Below, one piece after another: positions 53,754-63,078 of a DNA stretch of 64,000 nucleotides. Source of the DNA: Bacteroidota bacterium. Its GTDB lineage: Bacteria; Bacteroidota; Bacteroidia; B-17B0; Aurantibacillaceae. The position numbers and the translations under genes were made by a program. The first letter of the stretch is position 1, and every line of letters begins with the position of its first letter. The stretch spans positions 1 through 64,000 of the forward strand of contig JADBXZ010000035.1 of assembly GCA_020403265.1 (NCBI GenBank), given 5' to 3'. The notes beneath the pieces were generated by a model. It was not told the origin of the DNA, did not search any database, and saw nothing but the letters and a program-made list of their open reading frames with translations.

Positions 53754-54929
53754 TCATGGCAGATTAGCCAAAGAATCCAAAATATCATTCAATAAATCAG
53801 AACGGTGCTCCAAACCAATTGACAATCTTATTAATCCGGGAGTGATGCCTACAGCTAAGCGTTCTTGCTCACTTAACTTACAGTGTGTAGAGGAAGCAGG
53901 ATGAGTAGCTATTGTTCTGGCATCTCCTAAATTTGGTGAAATCTTAATTAATTTGAGATTGTCCATAAATAATTTTGCAGCCTCGTAACCACCTTTAAGC
54001 GTTATGGTGATGATGCCGCCACCTGCTTTCATTTGCTTTTTGGCAATTTGATAATGTGGATGAGAAGTTAAAAATGGATATGATACATTAGAAAGTTTTT
54101 CTTGTCCTTCTAACTGCTGCGCTAAAAACAAAGCATTGTCGCAATGACGATCCATTCTGATTGATAATGTTTCTAAACTTTTGCTTAATACCCAAGCATT
54201 AAATGGGCTCATGGATGGTCCTGTTAATCGACCAAACAAATAAATGTCATTAATTAATTCCTTTTTACCAACAACTATTCCACCTAACACTCTTCCCTGT
54301 CCATCCATGTACTTTGTAGCTGAATGTATCACTAAATCTGCGCCAAGTTTAATAGGCTGTTGCAAATATGGTGTTGCAAAACAATTATCTACAATTAATA
54401 ATAATTTATGTTTTTTTGCTATTGCAGAAACAGACTCCAAATCAATTAATTCAATAGCCGGGTTAGTTGGTGTTTCTAGGTAAATGAACTTTGTATTTGG
54501 CTGAATTAAAGATTCCAATTCATCAACCTTATTGGTATTGAAGTAAGAATGTGAAATGTTCCATTTTGGAAAATGTTTCGTAAAAATTGCATGAGTCGCA
54601 CCAAAAACAGAAGAACAGGAAACAACATGATCACCAGATTTTACAATGGCCATGAAGGTTGTAAAGATAGCTGCCATGCCTGATGCTGTTGCAAATCCAG
54701 CCTCAGCTTCTTCAAGCATACAAACCTTTTGAATAAATTCGTTGGTATTAGGGTTAACATATCTGGAGTAAATAAAATCATCTGATTCATCGTTAAATGC
54801 TGCTCGCATTTCGTCAGCCGAATCAAACACAAAACTTGAAGTTAAAAACAAAGGTACAGAATGCTCGTTATAATCTGTCCTTTTAAGTTGTGCTCGGATG
54901 GCTTTCGTATCAAAATGTTTGTTTTCCAT
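53754..54929 (-). CDS. Cys/Met metabolism PLP enzyme, O-succinylhomoserine sulfhydrylase-like
   Basis: This 391-residue protein belongs to the gamma-family of PLP enzymes. It shows YSRYVNPNTNEFIQKVCMLE (active-site Tyr/Arg), ATASGMAAIFT, LETPTNPAIELIDL, IVDNCFATPYLQQP and the PLP lysine in VIHSATKYMDGQGRVLGG (about residue 208). Candidates are O-succinylhomoserine sulfhydrylase (MetZ), cystathionine gamma-synthase or methionine gamma-lyase; overall similarity favours MetZ for methionine synthesis. The substrate cannot be settled by sequence alone. It is transcribed alone or with the OsmC gene, 57 bp upstream. Confidence 0.85.
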   Translation of the reverse strand: MENKHFDTKAIRAQLKRTDYNEHSVPLFLTSSFVFDSADEMRAAFNDESDDFIYSRYVNPNTNEFIQKVCMLEEAEAGFATASGMAAIFTTFMAIVKSGDHVVSCSSVFGATHAIFTKHFPKWNISHSYFNTNKVDELESLIQPNTKFIYLETPTNPAIELIDLESVSAIAKKHKLLLIVDNCFATPYLQQPIKLGADLVIHSATKYMDGQGRVLGGIVVGKKELINDIYLFGRLTGPSMSPFNAWVLSKSLETLSIRMDRHCDNALFLAQQLEGQEKLSNVSYPFLTSHPHYQIAKKQMKAGGGIITITLKGGYEAAKLFMDNLKLIKISPNLGDARTIATHPASSTHCKLSEQERLAVGITPGLIRLSIGLEHRSDLLNDILDSLANLP

Positions 54930-54986
54930 GTTATAGTTTCTATTGCAATGAGTTAAGCTATTAATTTGCTTTTCAATTATTTAGAT

Positions 54987-55403
54987 TTAGTTTATTAAGG
55001 TAATTTTATAAGTAATTTTTGCCGTTGGCTCCAATGTTTTAGCAACTGAACAATATTTTTCCATTGATAACTGCACTGCCTTTTCAGCCTTGATAGAATC
55101 AACATTACCTTTAATTTTAAAATGAAGTGTTATTGTTTTGAATAATGAATAATCACCCATCTTCTCACGATCGCCTTCCACCGTCACCTCAAACGCTTCA
55201 ACAATTTGTTTTTGCTTTTTTAAAATCAATAAAACGTCGATTGAGCTGCAACCACCAAGCGAAGTTAATAACAACTGCATCGGCCTCATTCCTTTTCCTT
55301 CGCCACCAATTTCCGGTGAACCATCCATTTCTACAATATTTCCCTCTTCGTTAAGGGCTTGCATGTGAAAATTTTGGTTTAAACGTTTTACATTAATTTT
55401 CAT
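54987..55403 (-). CDS. OsmC-family peroxide-reducing protein
   Basis: The 138-residue protein has the OsmC/Ohr fold with both redox cysteines: Cys in LTSLGGCSSIDVLLILKKQ (about residue 52) and Cys in MEKYCSVAKTLEP (about residue 117). Members reduce organic hydroperoxides or act in related stress protection. The GEGKGMRPMQLLL segment before the first Cys is typical of the YhfA-like branch. The terminator at 55442 precedes it, so it has its own promoter. Confidence 0.88.
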   Translation of the reverse strand: MKINVKRLNQNFHMQALNEEGNIVEMDGSPEIGGEGKGMRPMQLLLTSLGGCSSIDVLLILKKQKQIVEAFEVTVEGDREKMGDYSLFKTITLHFKIKGNVDSIKAEKAVQLSMEKYCSVAKTLEPTAKITYKITLIN

Positions 55404-55441
55404 AGTTAAAAAGCTACACTATTTTCTGGCAAATTTAGGTA

Positions 55442-55477
55442 TAAAAAAAGAATCCCCGATTTTTTGAACCGGGGATT
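55442..55477 (-). terminator. Terminator after the YbjN-domain gene
   Basis: AATCCCCG (55451-55458) and CGGGGATT (55470-55477) pair; on the minus strand seven T follow. Confidence 0.9.
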
Positions 55478-55496
55478 AAAATGAAAATTCCAACAA

Positions 55497-55946
55497 TTAT
55501 TTAGGAGCTCCAGCAGTTGGGTTCAGATTAAGCACATCTTTATATTTGAAGGTTAACTTGCTGTAATAATCATTGCTGTAATGTGACACTGTATCGATTA
55601 AATAATTCACTTCAGTTTGATCTAATCCGGTAGTTGGACGCAAAGCTAAAATATAAAACCAACCGTTTTTGCGACAAATGGCACAAGCATACATGTCATA
55701 ATTCATATCCAATAAGTCGCCATATAATTCTTCGTTTCTATTTTCGGGAACTTTAAACAATGGGCTCATTACCTGGAAATAATAATTCTCTGGTTTTGTA
55801 GCAAAATTGAATACATCCAGGTATACAGGCGCACCTTTAACGGTGATGTTCCATTGACCTTCTTTTTCTTTTCTTGCTGCTACAGGATCAATATTTAATC
55901 CCTTAATGCTTTCTTCAACCATTGCAGCTGCTTGTTGTAAATTCAT
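55497..55946 (-). CDS. YbjN-domain protein
   Basis: This 149-residue cytoplasmic protein has the fold of YbjN/type III secretion chaperone-like proteins: an N-terminal helix (NLQQAAAMVEESIKGL), a beta sheet (QWNITVKGAPVYLDVFN, YYFQVMSPLFKVP) and a central helix followed by CAICRKNGWFYILALRPT. YbjN-type proteins are thought to be chaperone-like regulators; the partner is unknown. It is monocistronic, with terminators at 56001 before it and 55442 after it. Confidence 0.7.
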   Translation of the reverse strand: MNLQQAAAMVEESIKGLNIDPVAARKEKEGQWNITVKGAPVYLDVFNFATKPENYYFQVMSPLFKVPENRNEELYGDLLDMNYDMYACAICRKNGWFYILALRPTTGLDQTEVNYLIDTVSHYSNDYYSKLTFKYKDVLNLNPTAGAPK

Positions 55947-56000
55947 AGTTTAAGTTTTAAATTTTAGATATTTAAATTTACAATATAAATTTAAGTAAAC

Positions 56001-56032
56001 AAAAAAACCTTGTTAAAATAACAAGGTTTTTC
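56001..56032 (-). terminator. Terminator after the acyl-CoA dehydrogenase gene
   Basis: AACCTTGTTA and TAACAAGGTT pair around a 3-base loop; on the minus strand the hairpin ends in a run of seven T. Confidence 0.9.
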
Positions 56033-56049
56033 AATTAACATTATATTAT

Positions 56050-57219
56050 TTATTTCAAAAGTTCACGTGCTATAACTAATTTTTGGATTTCACTGGTTCC
56101 TTCACCAATTGTACATAATTTGCTATCACGGTAAAATTTTTCAACGGGGAAATCTTTAGTAAAGCCATAACCGCCGAAAATTTGCACTGCCTCATTTGCT
56201 GCTTTTACGCAAATTTCGCTGGCGTAATATTTAGCCATGGCACCTGCTACTGTTACTTTTTGTCCTTTATTTTTTAAATCGGCTGCATTTAACGTTAATA
56301 ATTCAGCTGCTTCAAACTCAGTTGCCATATCAGCTAACTTAAAAGCTATTGCTTGAAACTTAGAGATTGATTGTCCAAATTGTTCTCTTTCTTTAGAATA
56401 TTTAATACTTGCATCCAAACAACCTTTGGCAATACCTAAACTCAAAGCAGCAATACTAATTCTACCACCATCCAATACTTTCATGGCCTGAATAAAACCA
56501 TCACCAACATTACCAAGAATTTGTGATTTGTGTACACGGCAGTTTTCAAATATCAACTCAGCTGTTTCGCTGGCTCTCATTCCTAATTTATTCTCTTTTT
56601 TACCACCTTTAAAACCCGGTGTTCCTCTTTCGATTACAAAAGCAGTAATACCTTTACTGTCTAATAACTCACCTGTGCGCACCAAAACTACCGCTACATC
56701 ACCGGTAATTCCGTGTGTAATCCAATTCTTGGTGCCATTAATTACCCAGTAGTCACCGTCTTGAACCGCAGTGCAACGCATGCGCATGGCATCGCTCCCG
56801 GTATTTGCTTCAGTTAAACCCCAGGCACCAATCCACTCTGCTGTAGCTAACTTTGGTAAATATTTTTTCTTTTGCTCTTCATTTCCGAAAGCTAAAATAT
56901 GGCCCGTACAAAGACTATTGTGAGCTGCCATGGATAAACCAATTGAGCTGCAAATGCTTGACAATTCGGTAATAGCAGTTACATACTCAGTGTAGCTAAA
57001 TCCGCTTCCGCCATATTCAGTTGGAACCAAAACCCCCATTAAACCTAATTCACCTAACTTTTTAAATACTTCAATTGGAAAAGTTTGAGCTTCGTCCCAC
57101 TCCATCATTTTAGGAGTAATATGCTCTTTACCAAATTTACGGATCATATCCGCAATCATTAATTGATTTTCGTTTTTTGCAAATGAAATTGCATTGTTTT
57201 CTAATACTGAACCAGACAT
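56050..57219 (-). CDS. Acyl-CoA dehydrogenase
   Basis: This 389-residue flavoenzyme oxidises acyl-CoA to 2-enoyl-CoA and passes electrons to EtfAB (4477-6230). It shows the FAD/substrate segment WGLTEANTGSDAMRMRCTA (about 134-152), the REQFGQSISKFQAIAFKLADM motif and GGYGFTKDFPVEKFYRDSKLCTIGEGTSEIQ, in which the Glu of EGTSE is the probable catalytic base. Chain-length preference cannot be read off; a short- or branched-chain substrate would fit the IcmF pathway. Its start overlaps the apt 3' end by 19 bases. Confidence 0.93.
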   Translation of the reverse strand: MSGSVLENNAISFAKNENQLMIADMIRKFGKEHITPKMMEWDEAQTFPIEVFKKLGELGLMGVLVPTEYGGSGFSYTEYVTAITELSSICSSIGLSMAAHNSLCTGHILAFGNEEQKKKYLPKLATAEWIGAWGLTEANTGSDAMRMRCTAVQDGDYWVINGTKNWITHGITGDVAVVLVRTGELLDSKGITAFVIERGTPGFKGGKKENKLGMRASETAELIFENCRVHKSQILGNVGDGFIQAMKVLDGGRISIAALSLGIAKGCLDASIKYSKEREQFGQSISKFQAIAFKLADMATEFEAAELLTLNAADLKNKGQKVTVAGAMAKYYASEICVKAANEAVQIFGGYGFTKDFPVEKFYRDSKLCTIGEGTSEIQKLVIARELLK

Positions 57220-57728
57220 GTTATATTATTTGAATATTTTTTTAATTTTTCTTCTCCTTTTAAGAATTGTAAGCCAACAATAAAATTGAAACCAATTACG
57301 TTAGCTCCTAATTTATTAATTAATTGTGCCGCAGCCGCTGCAGTGCCTCCGGTTGCCAACAAATCATCGTGCACCAGTACATTCCAATTTTTTTGTAAGG
57401 CATCTTCATGCATTTCAATTTTAGCGCTGCCGTACTCTAAATCGTATTCGAAACTTACCGTTTTATATGGCAATTTACCGGGCTTACGAGCCAATACAAA
57501 TGGAACATTTAGCTTATTAGCAATTAAAAAGCCAAATAAAAATCCACGACTTTCAACGCCAACAATGGCATCAGGTATTGTTGTTAAACGACTAATGACT
57601 TCATCAGCAATCTGACTGCACATTTTCTGATCATAGAATATTGGTGTTATGTCTTTAAAAACAATACCAGGTTTCGGAAAATCTGGGACATCTCGAATAA
57701 TTTCTCGGATATGTTGTTCGATGCTCAA
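57201..57728 (-). CDS. apt: Adenine phosphoribosyltransferase
   Basis: Apt salvages adenine to AMP using PRPP. The 175-residue protein has IRDVPDFPKPGIVFKDITPIF, VGVESRGFLFGFLIANKLNVPFVLARKPGKLP and the PRPP-binding NVLVHDDLLATGGTAAAAAQLI (about residues 116-137). The only plausible start near the N-terminus is TTG at 57728, but this TTG overlaps a TAnnTTTG box, so the exact start or promoter is uncertain. It overlaps the acyl-CoA dehydrogenase gene by 19 bases. Confidence 0.94.
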   Translation of the reverse strand: MSIEQHIREIIRDVPDFPKPGIVFKDITPIFYDQKMCSQIADEVISRLTTIPDAIVGVESRGFLFGFLIANKLNVPFVLARKPGKLPYKTVSFEYDLEYGSAKIEMHEDALQKNWNVLVHDDLLATGGTAAAAAQLINKLGANVIGFNFIVGLQFLKGEEKLKKYSNNITCLVQY

Positions 57729-57810
57729 AAGTAGGTCACTAATTTACTATTATTTTTACCAAAACAAATCATAAAGTAACGTTAAATTGCAACAAATTAA
57801 CCAAGAAAGG

Positions 57811-58719
57811 CTATTTTTTGGTGATAAATTCCTTTAGTGTTCGTAAATACGCATCAAAACCCATTTTTGAAGGTACTTCAGAATGATCGGCATCCTTAAT
57901 CAAGACATGGGTTTTATAAATACCTTGATAATTATTGTACACTACTTGCCCATGTGTTTTATAATTTAAAAAATTATCGTTAGTACCATGTAACCAAAGA
58001 AAAGGAATCTTAATTTTTTTGATTTCCTCTGCATTATCAATTTTTAAATCCGTAAAATAACTGGCACTCATGCTCAATTGAGAACCATCCTGAGCCATTA
58101 CTGCACTGCTGGCAAAAGGCGCTTCCAAAATAAGTTTGGAAGGTGATAAACTCGACACATTAGCTGTTAATTCACAACTTGGTGCGCTGCCCATACTGAA
58201 ACCATAAATCATTACCTGATTATCTTTAGCGCCGTTTTGTTTTAACCATTGAAAACAAGCATCCACATCAGCATACATACCCTCTTCGCTTGGCTCACCC
58301 TCACTTAATCCGTAACCTCTATAATCCATCATTAAAACGCCGTATTTGTTTTTACCATTCACATGAGCCAGCAATTTTGCGCGTTGCCAGTAAAAGTCCA
58401 TATGCCATTTGTTACCGTGGCAATACACAATTATGGTGTCATTGGCAATAGTGGTTAAATTGCCAATATAAATCGCATGAATGGTTGTGGCTTTACTTTC
58501 GTTTTTGGACTTGGATTGTAAAGTGAACTGGTGAATTAAAGAGCCGGGAATGGCATAATCCTGAGACAATATAAAATCCTGTTCTCCAGTATAATTATCC
58601 AATTGATAAGCATCCAGTTTCTTTTTATTGTAAAGATTGGCATCTAATTTCAAACAGGCCGTAAAGCCTATAGTTAGGACTAATAAAGCACTCTTTTGTA
58701 TAAATTGTATTGTCTTCAT
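57811..58719 (-). CDS. Alpha/beta hydrolase lipoprotein
   Basis: This 302-residue protein has a signal peptide with the lipobox FTAC (Cys22). The alpha/beta-hydrolase core has YCHGNKWHMDFYWQRA (oxyanion strand), nucleophile Ser in YGFSMGSAPS (about residue 173), Asp in LHGTNDNFLNY and His in IKDADHSEVPS. It should be an envelope-anchored esterase or peptidase resembling BAAT/bem46-type hydrolases; the substrate is unknown. It is the third gene of the recX operon, 9 bp after the preceding gene. Confidence 0.82.
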   Translation of the reverse strand: MKTIQFIQKSALLVLTIGFTACLKLDANLYNKKKLDAYQLDNYTGEQDFILSQDYAIPGSLIHQFTLQSKSKNESKATTIHAIYIGNLTTIANDTIIVYCHGNKWHMDFYWQRAKLLAHVNGKNKYGVLMMDYRGYGLSEGEPSEEGMYADVDACFQWLKQNGAKDNQVMIYGFSMGSAPSCELTANVSSLSPSKLILEAPFASSAVMAQDGSQLSMSASYFTDLKIDNAEEIKKIKIPFLWLHGTNDNFLNYKTHGQVVYNNYQGIYKTHVLIKDADHSEVPSKMGFDAYLRTLKEFITKK

Positions 58720-58728
58720 ATCAATCTG

Positions 58729-59391
58729 TTAAAATTTAAAGTGAAGTCCATAAAATAAACCGAAAGCCCCTTGACCTGCCCCACCTATATAATCAACCAC
58801 ATTAGGCTGGTTTGATCTTCCAATACCCAGGTATTTTATTTCGAATTGATGATTCCATTTTGTGTTTACCAACTGATAACCGATTTGAAAACTTGGCAGA
58901 ACCGGGGCCGTTACTTTTTCACCATGTGCCTTTTGATTTTTCAACTCAATCCACGAATTGACGCCGGTATATAAAAAGGATGATTTGTTTTTGAAATGGA
59001 AATACCCATTTAAATCGAGCGTTGGCCATAAACCAAAACTTTTTGAATCTCTAATATGATAAATACTTTGTACTCCCGGATTTAAACTGATGCCATACTT
59101 ATTCTCTTTATAAAAAAGATTTATACATGAAGAAGCATCAAGATGAATATTACCAAACAACAAGGAAGTTGTGTTTAATCCACCAATAACCGTTACATTG
59201 TTAGTTATACCATTGGCATAAAAAAGACTTGTAAATGGAATGGGAATTGGCGCTCCGGCAAAATTAATAAGCGGTCCGCCAAAACTACTTCCAACAATTT
59301 GTTGCCTTTTCTGCAATGGTTTTACCATTCTAACCGGACTACAACCGAAAAAAATGAGCAGTAAAAAAAGTAAACTAAATTTTATTTTCAT
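58729..59391 (-). CDS. Hypothetical outer membrane lipoprotein/beta-barrel
   Basis: I do not recognise this 220-residue protein. It starts with a signal peptide and lipobox FFGC (Cys17). The rest has alternating amphipathic strands with many Gly, Asn and aromatic residues (NNVTVIGGLNTTSLLFGNIHLDASSC, NKYGISLNPGVQSIYHI, GAGQGAFGLFYGLHFKF), the pattern of an outer membrane barrel ending in Phe. Its start overlaps recX by 17 bases. Confidence 0.65.
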   Translation of the reverse strand: MKIKFSLLFLLLIFFGCSPVRMVKPLQKRQQIVGSSFGGPLINFAGAPIPIPFTSLFYANGITNNVTVIGGLNTTSLLFGNIHLDASSCINLFYKENKYGISLNPGVQSIYHIRDSKSFGLWPTLDLNGYFHFKNKSSFLYTGVNSWIELKNQKAHGEKVTAPVLPSFQIGYQLVNTKWNHQFEIKYLGIGRSNQPNVVDYIGGAGQGAFGLFYGLHFKF

Positions 59392-59863
59392 CTTCTATTA
59401 ATTTATATACATCCATAATCAGGTCAAACTCAAATCCTTTACTAATTAAATAATTAATCACTTTTTGTTTTTTAACAAGGTGATTTGGCCCTTTAACTGT
59501 TTTACTTTTTATCTTAATTAATTGTTCAATAGTTAATAGGTAATCTTCATCTGGAATACCGGCAATTGCCACATTAATTAGCTTAAGCGGGATTTTATGC
59601 ATTTTTAAATGTGCCTTAATTTTCACCTTGCCCCATTTTTTTATGTTAAACTTACCCCGGGTAAATGTTTGTGCAAACCTTTCCTCATTGATAAAGTTTT
59701 GGGTAATTAAGCTAGAAACTATCTCCAGTTTTTCATCCATTGTTAATTCAAACTCAGCCAACTTTTTATCCAGTTCAAAATGCGATCTTTCCTGATAAGC
59801 ACACCAACTTTGCAGCTTTAACAAAACTTGGTCTATAGGAAGGTATTTTGATTTTAACTGCAT
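59375..59863 (-). CDS. recX: Regulatory protein RecX
   Basis: RecX inhibits RecA filaments and recombinase activity. I use the ATG at 59863 (162 residues), because the TTG at 59872 lies in a -7 box. The three-helix RecX repeats are visible: LLKLQSWCAYQERSHFELDKKLAEF, IVSSLITQNFINEERFAQTFTRGKFNIKKWGKVKIKAHLKMHKI and a third around KKQKVINYLISKGFEFDLIMDVYKLI. The genes downstream in the operon have no clear link to recombination. Confidence 0.85.
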   Translation of the reverse strand: MQLKSKYLPIDQVLLKLQSWCAYQERSHFELDKKLAEFELTMDEKLEIVSSLITQNFINEERFAQTFTRGKFNIKKWGKVKIKAHLKMHKIPLKLINVAIAGIPDEDYLLTIEQLIKIKSKTVKGPNHLVKKQKVINYLISKGFEFDLIMDVYKLIEDENKI

Positions 59864-59869
59864 GGATAG

Positions 59870-59877
59870 CAAAACTA
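59870..59877 (-). promoter_or_regulatory. -7 box of recX
   Basis: On the minus strand TAGTTTTG matches TAnnTTTG and ends 6 bases before the ATG at 59863, giving a leader of at most a few bases. Confidence 0.5.
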
Positions 59878-59894
59878 TTTATTAAATTTATACC

Positions 59895-61232
59895 GTGCCT
59901 CAAATTCCGATAGAACTTTTAAACAGCCTTCAACACAAACATGATATTGATGTAAGTGCTTTTATAGGAGCACATGACAGCGAACATAAAATTACCAGCA
60001 TACGTTTAAATCAAAATAAACCAGCCAACCTAACCTTCGAACTATCCAAACCTGTTTTATGGAATTCCAATGCATTTTATTTGGATGAACGTCCGTATTT
60101 TACTTATGACCCATTATTTCATGCAGGTTGTTATTATGTTCAGGAAGCAGGCAGTATGTTTATTGAACATGTTTTAAACGAACTAAATTTTGATAAATCG
60201 AATGTAGCGGTATTGGATGCTTGTGCTGCACCCGGTGGAAAAAGCACATTGTTGAACAGTTATTTAAATGAAGACAGCTTATTAATCTCAAACGAATTCA
60301 TAAAAAACAGAGCCGACATATTAGCCTATAACCTTAGTAAATGGGGCAGCTGTAACAGCATTGTGACCAATTGTGATACAACGAAATTTTTAAACCTTCC
60401 TAATTTTTTTGATCTGGTGCTAGTTGATGCGCCTTGCAGTGGTAGTGGACTATTCAGAAAACAACCGGATGCTGTAGAACATTGGAGCGAAAAAGCAGTT
60501 AAAGAATGTAGCATACGGCAGAAAGAAATTCTGGAAAATTTAAGTAGCTCTGTTAAGCCGGGTGGCTACTTGCTTTACAGTACCTGCTCCTACTCTAGTG
60601 AAGAAAATGAAAACATCAGTCAATGGCTAATTGAAGAGCAAAACTTTATACTCAAAAAAATTAACATTAATAAAAATTGGGGGATTGTTGAAAGCGAATA
60701 CGGTTATCGTTTTTACCCGCACTTAACTGAAAGTGAAGGGTTTTACATCAGTATTTTCCAAAAAGAAGAGTCTGACCACTACTCATCTTCAAAATTAAAA
60801 AAAACAAATTTAGCGGCACCTACTAAAGCTGAAAAAAAAGTGATAGCGGAATTTTTAAGGAATAATGAGGATTTGTTTAAAATTAATCAATTCCTATATA
60901 AAGGAAATGAAAAGATGCTTGAATTTTTAAGTAACTATGGTTCGGGGTTTTACATTAAAAAAGCGGGGACTTGCATTGGTGAGATGAAGGGAAAAGATTT
61001 AGTGCCTAATCATGAGTTGGCTTTAAGTAATTATTTAAGTGAGCACGTAAGATCAATAGAACTAAATCTTGATGAAAGTTTACAATTCTTGAAAAAGGAA
61101 AGCTTTCAAAAAACTAATATTGCAACTGGATTGACATTAATAAGACATAAAACACACGGTATAGGTTGGTGCAAATTTTTACCCAACCGTATGAACAATT
61201 ACTTACCGAATGAATACAAGATAATGCATTGA
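59895..61232 (+). CDS. NOL1/NOP2/Sun-type rRNA m5C methyltransferase (RsmF-like)
   Basis: This 445-residue enzyme has the SAM motif LDACAAPGGKSTLLNSYL (about residues 108-125) and both catalytic cysteines, in VDAPCSGSGLFRKQPDAVEHW and LYSTCSYSSEENE. A C-terminal extension (about 290-445) resembles the PUA-like/RsmF-C region. It should methylate a cytosine C5 in 16S rRNA. The start is GTG at 59895, 31 bp from the divergent recX start. Confidence 0.9.
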   Translation: MPQIPIELLNSLQHKHDIDVSAFIGAHDSEHKITSIRLNQNKPANLTFELSKPVLWNSNAFYLDERPYFTYDPLFHAGCYYVQEAGSMFIEHVLNELNFDKSNVAVLDACAAPGGKSTLLNSYLNEDSLLISNEFIKNRADILAYNLSKWGSCNSIVTNCDTTKFLNLPNFFDLVLVDAPCSGSGLFRKQPDAVEHWSEKAVKECSIRQKEILENLSSSVKPGGYLLYSTCSYSSEENENISQWLIEEQNFILKKININKNWGIVESEYGYRFYPHLTESEGFYISIFQKEESDHYSSSKLKKTNLAAPTKAEKKVIAEFLRNNEDLFKINQFLYKGNEKMLEFLSNYGSGFYIKKAGTCIGEMKGKDLVPNHELALSNYLSEHVRSIELNLDESLQFLKKESFQKTNIATGLTLIRHKTHGIGWCKFLPNRMNNYLPNEYKIMH

Positions 61233-61317
61233 AGTCTATTTTAATAATTTTAAAAAATCAATAAACAAGACTTAACAATTCAACCTTTTTAAAACTGAAT
61301 TGTTATATCTATAGTTA

Positions 61318-61815
61318 ATGGTTATGGCAAAAGCAAGTTATTTATTAAGTAATGCTTTAAACAAAGCAGCTCAAAATTTACGACAGGGTAAACCCTACGA
61401 ATGGGGCCACATGGGCAGTTGTAACTGTGGTCATTTGGCACAAGTACTTTTAAACATGCCTAAAGGCGAAATTCATGCCGCCGCCATGGAAAAAACGGGC
61501 GATTGGAACGAACAATTAAATGATTACTGTTCTACAAGTGGTTTTAAAATAGACTCTTTAATTTTTAAACTATTGGAATTAGGCCTTAGTGAGAAAGACT
61601 TGATGGATTTAGAATATCTGCGAAACGAAAACATCCTTGCTAAAATAAATTCAGAATTTAAACCGTTGCTTAACAACAATCGAGACCATGTGATTTTGTA
61701 TTTGGAAACCTGGGCAAATATAATGCAAGAGGAGTTGCTCAAAGAAATTAAAATTGAGAGTCAGTTGGCTCAATCTATAAAGGAGAATGCTAAGCAAATA
61801 GCATTACCTAGTTAA
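61318..61815 (+). CDS. Conserved-type hypothetical protein with Cys/His motif
   Basis: I recognise no named family for this 165-residue cytoplasmic protein. The first part contains a striking WGHMGSCNCGHLAQVLLNM (residues about 29-47) with two Cys and two His that could bind a metal or form an active site. The rest is helical (LSEKDLMDLEYLRNENILAKIN, VILYLETWANIMQEELLKEIK). It stands alone, 85 bp after the methyltransferase gene. The following 141 bp contain nothing I can support. Confidence 0.65.
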   Translation: MVMAKASYLLSNALNKAAQNLRQGKPYEWGHMGSCNCGHLAQVLLNMPKGEIHAAAMEKTGDWNEQLNDYCSTSGFKIDSLIFKLLELGLSEKDLMDLEYLRNENILAKINSEFKPLLNNNRDHVILYLETWANIMQEELLKEIKIESQLAQSIKENAKQIALPS

Positions 61816-61956
61816 TACAGACAGCTCCGATATTTCATCTCGCTTTCTACTGCATAATGTGGTATTAGGTAATAAATCCTACAACCTAAAATATCCTCTG
61901 TGTTTTTTTTAAGCTTATTGTAAAGACATATTTAACAAACTAGGACTTAATAAAAT

Positions 61957-63078
61957 TTAATTATAGCCTAAAGCTAACACCGCCTCACCATTTTTAATAT
62001 CCAATATACTGCCGGCAGAAGCAAGCTTACAATTAAAGGTAAATTTAATTTTCTTTGTTTTTACACCCTTATCTGTTGTATCATAATTTTCAACGCTAAC
62101 AATTTGAAAATTTTCAGCAACCTGATTAATTGTTGAACTCGAATAGCTTTTTCCTTCCAAATCTGTTACTTCTACAATGATATTTGATAATGGTTTAACT
62201 GAGCTGAATTGTGTCATACTTGTTGAAATATTGCCATTGCAAGGCTGACCATTAACAACAGCAGCGCGATAATAAGCAACAGCCGAATCTGAATTGCCAT
62301 TTTTCACTTTCAATTTGGCAAGGTAATAACCATAGCTTGGATAGGTATGAACCGGGTTTTGAAGTGCGCTGGACACACCATCACCAAAATCCCAATGATA
62401 TGTTAGCGAGCTACTTGATAGTGTATTAGAAGAGTTGAATCTAAAGGTTTTACTTGTTTGAGCGGTGTCTTTACTACCCCAAACATTAATTTGCAATGGC
62501 GCACCAATACGGTAAACATTAAAAGTGTTAAACATGCAATTACCCGAATTAACTGAAAGATTAACAGTTTGTGTTGTACCGGAAATGAATTGTTTTGTGG
62601 CAAAAAGTCCATTAACAAAACTTCCATCATTAAAGGTCCAGACATTATATGCCGAATAAGGGGAATTTGAAGTAAAAACGCAATTGTACCATGAATTAGG
62701 TGTTGGTGATTGATAACTATAGTTTGAATTTGTTAAGGCTTGCGACATGTTTGGTGATTGATCAGGAGCTAATGTTTGATTTGCATTGATTTTGATTTTT
62801 ATAGAGTATCCGCAATTTGTAATGCAATCTTTTTGTTTCAATGTGCCAACGAAAGAATAAATACTATCATTCACATCATAAGTCCATTCAGGATACATAT
62901 AAACATTATTTTTACCAGCCTCTAAACTTATGGGTATATCATTAATGAAACCCTTCATATAAAAAACCGGTGACTCATTCCCAGTATCATTTTTAGGAAG
63001 TTGCTTTTTCGTGCAACCTAATACCCACAACAGTGAGATAAAAACAAACTTATAACTTTTATTTATCAAAAATTTCAT
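61957..63078 (-). CDS. PKD-domain lipoprotein
   Basis: I choose the ATG at 63078 (373 residues), which gives a good signal peptide with lipobox VLGC (about residue 22). The N-terminal half is beta-rich. A PKD domain lies at about 205-285 with the signature YHWDFGDGVSSALQNPVHTYPSYGYYLAKLKV. A further beta domain closes the protein. PKD lipoproteins usually display surface interactions. The start overlaps the 3' end of the beta-barrel gene by 20 bases, so the two are co-expressed. Confidence 0.78.
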   Translation of the reverse strand: MKFLINKSYKFVFISLLWVLGCTKKQLPKNDTGNESPVFYMKGFINDIPISLEAGKNNVYMYPEWTYDVNDSIYSFVGTLKQKDCITNCGYSIKIKINANQTLAPDQSPNMSQALTNSNYSYQSPTPNSWYNCVFTSNSPYSAYNVWTFNDGSFVNGLFATKQFISGTTQTVNLSVNSGNCMFNTFNVYRIGAPLQINVWGSKDTAQTSKTFRFNSSNTLSSSSLTYHWDFGDGVSSALQNPVHTYPSYGYYLAKLKVKNGNSDSAVAYYRAAVVNGQPCNGNISTSMTQFSSVKPLSNIIVEVTDLEGKSYSSSTINQVAENFQIVSVENYDTTDKGVKTKKIKFTFNCKLASAGSILDIKNGEAVLALGYN

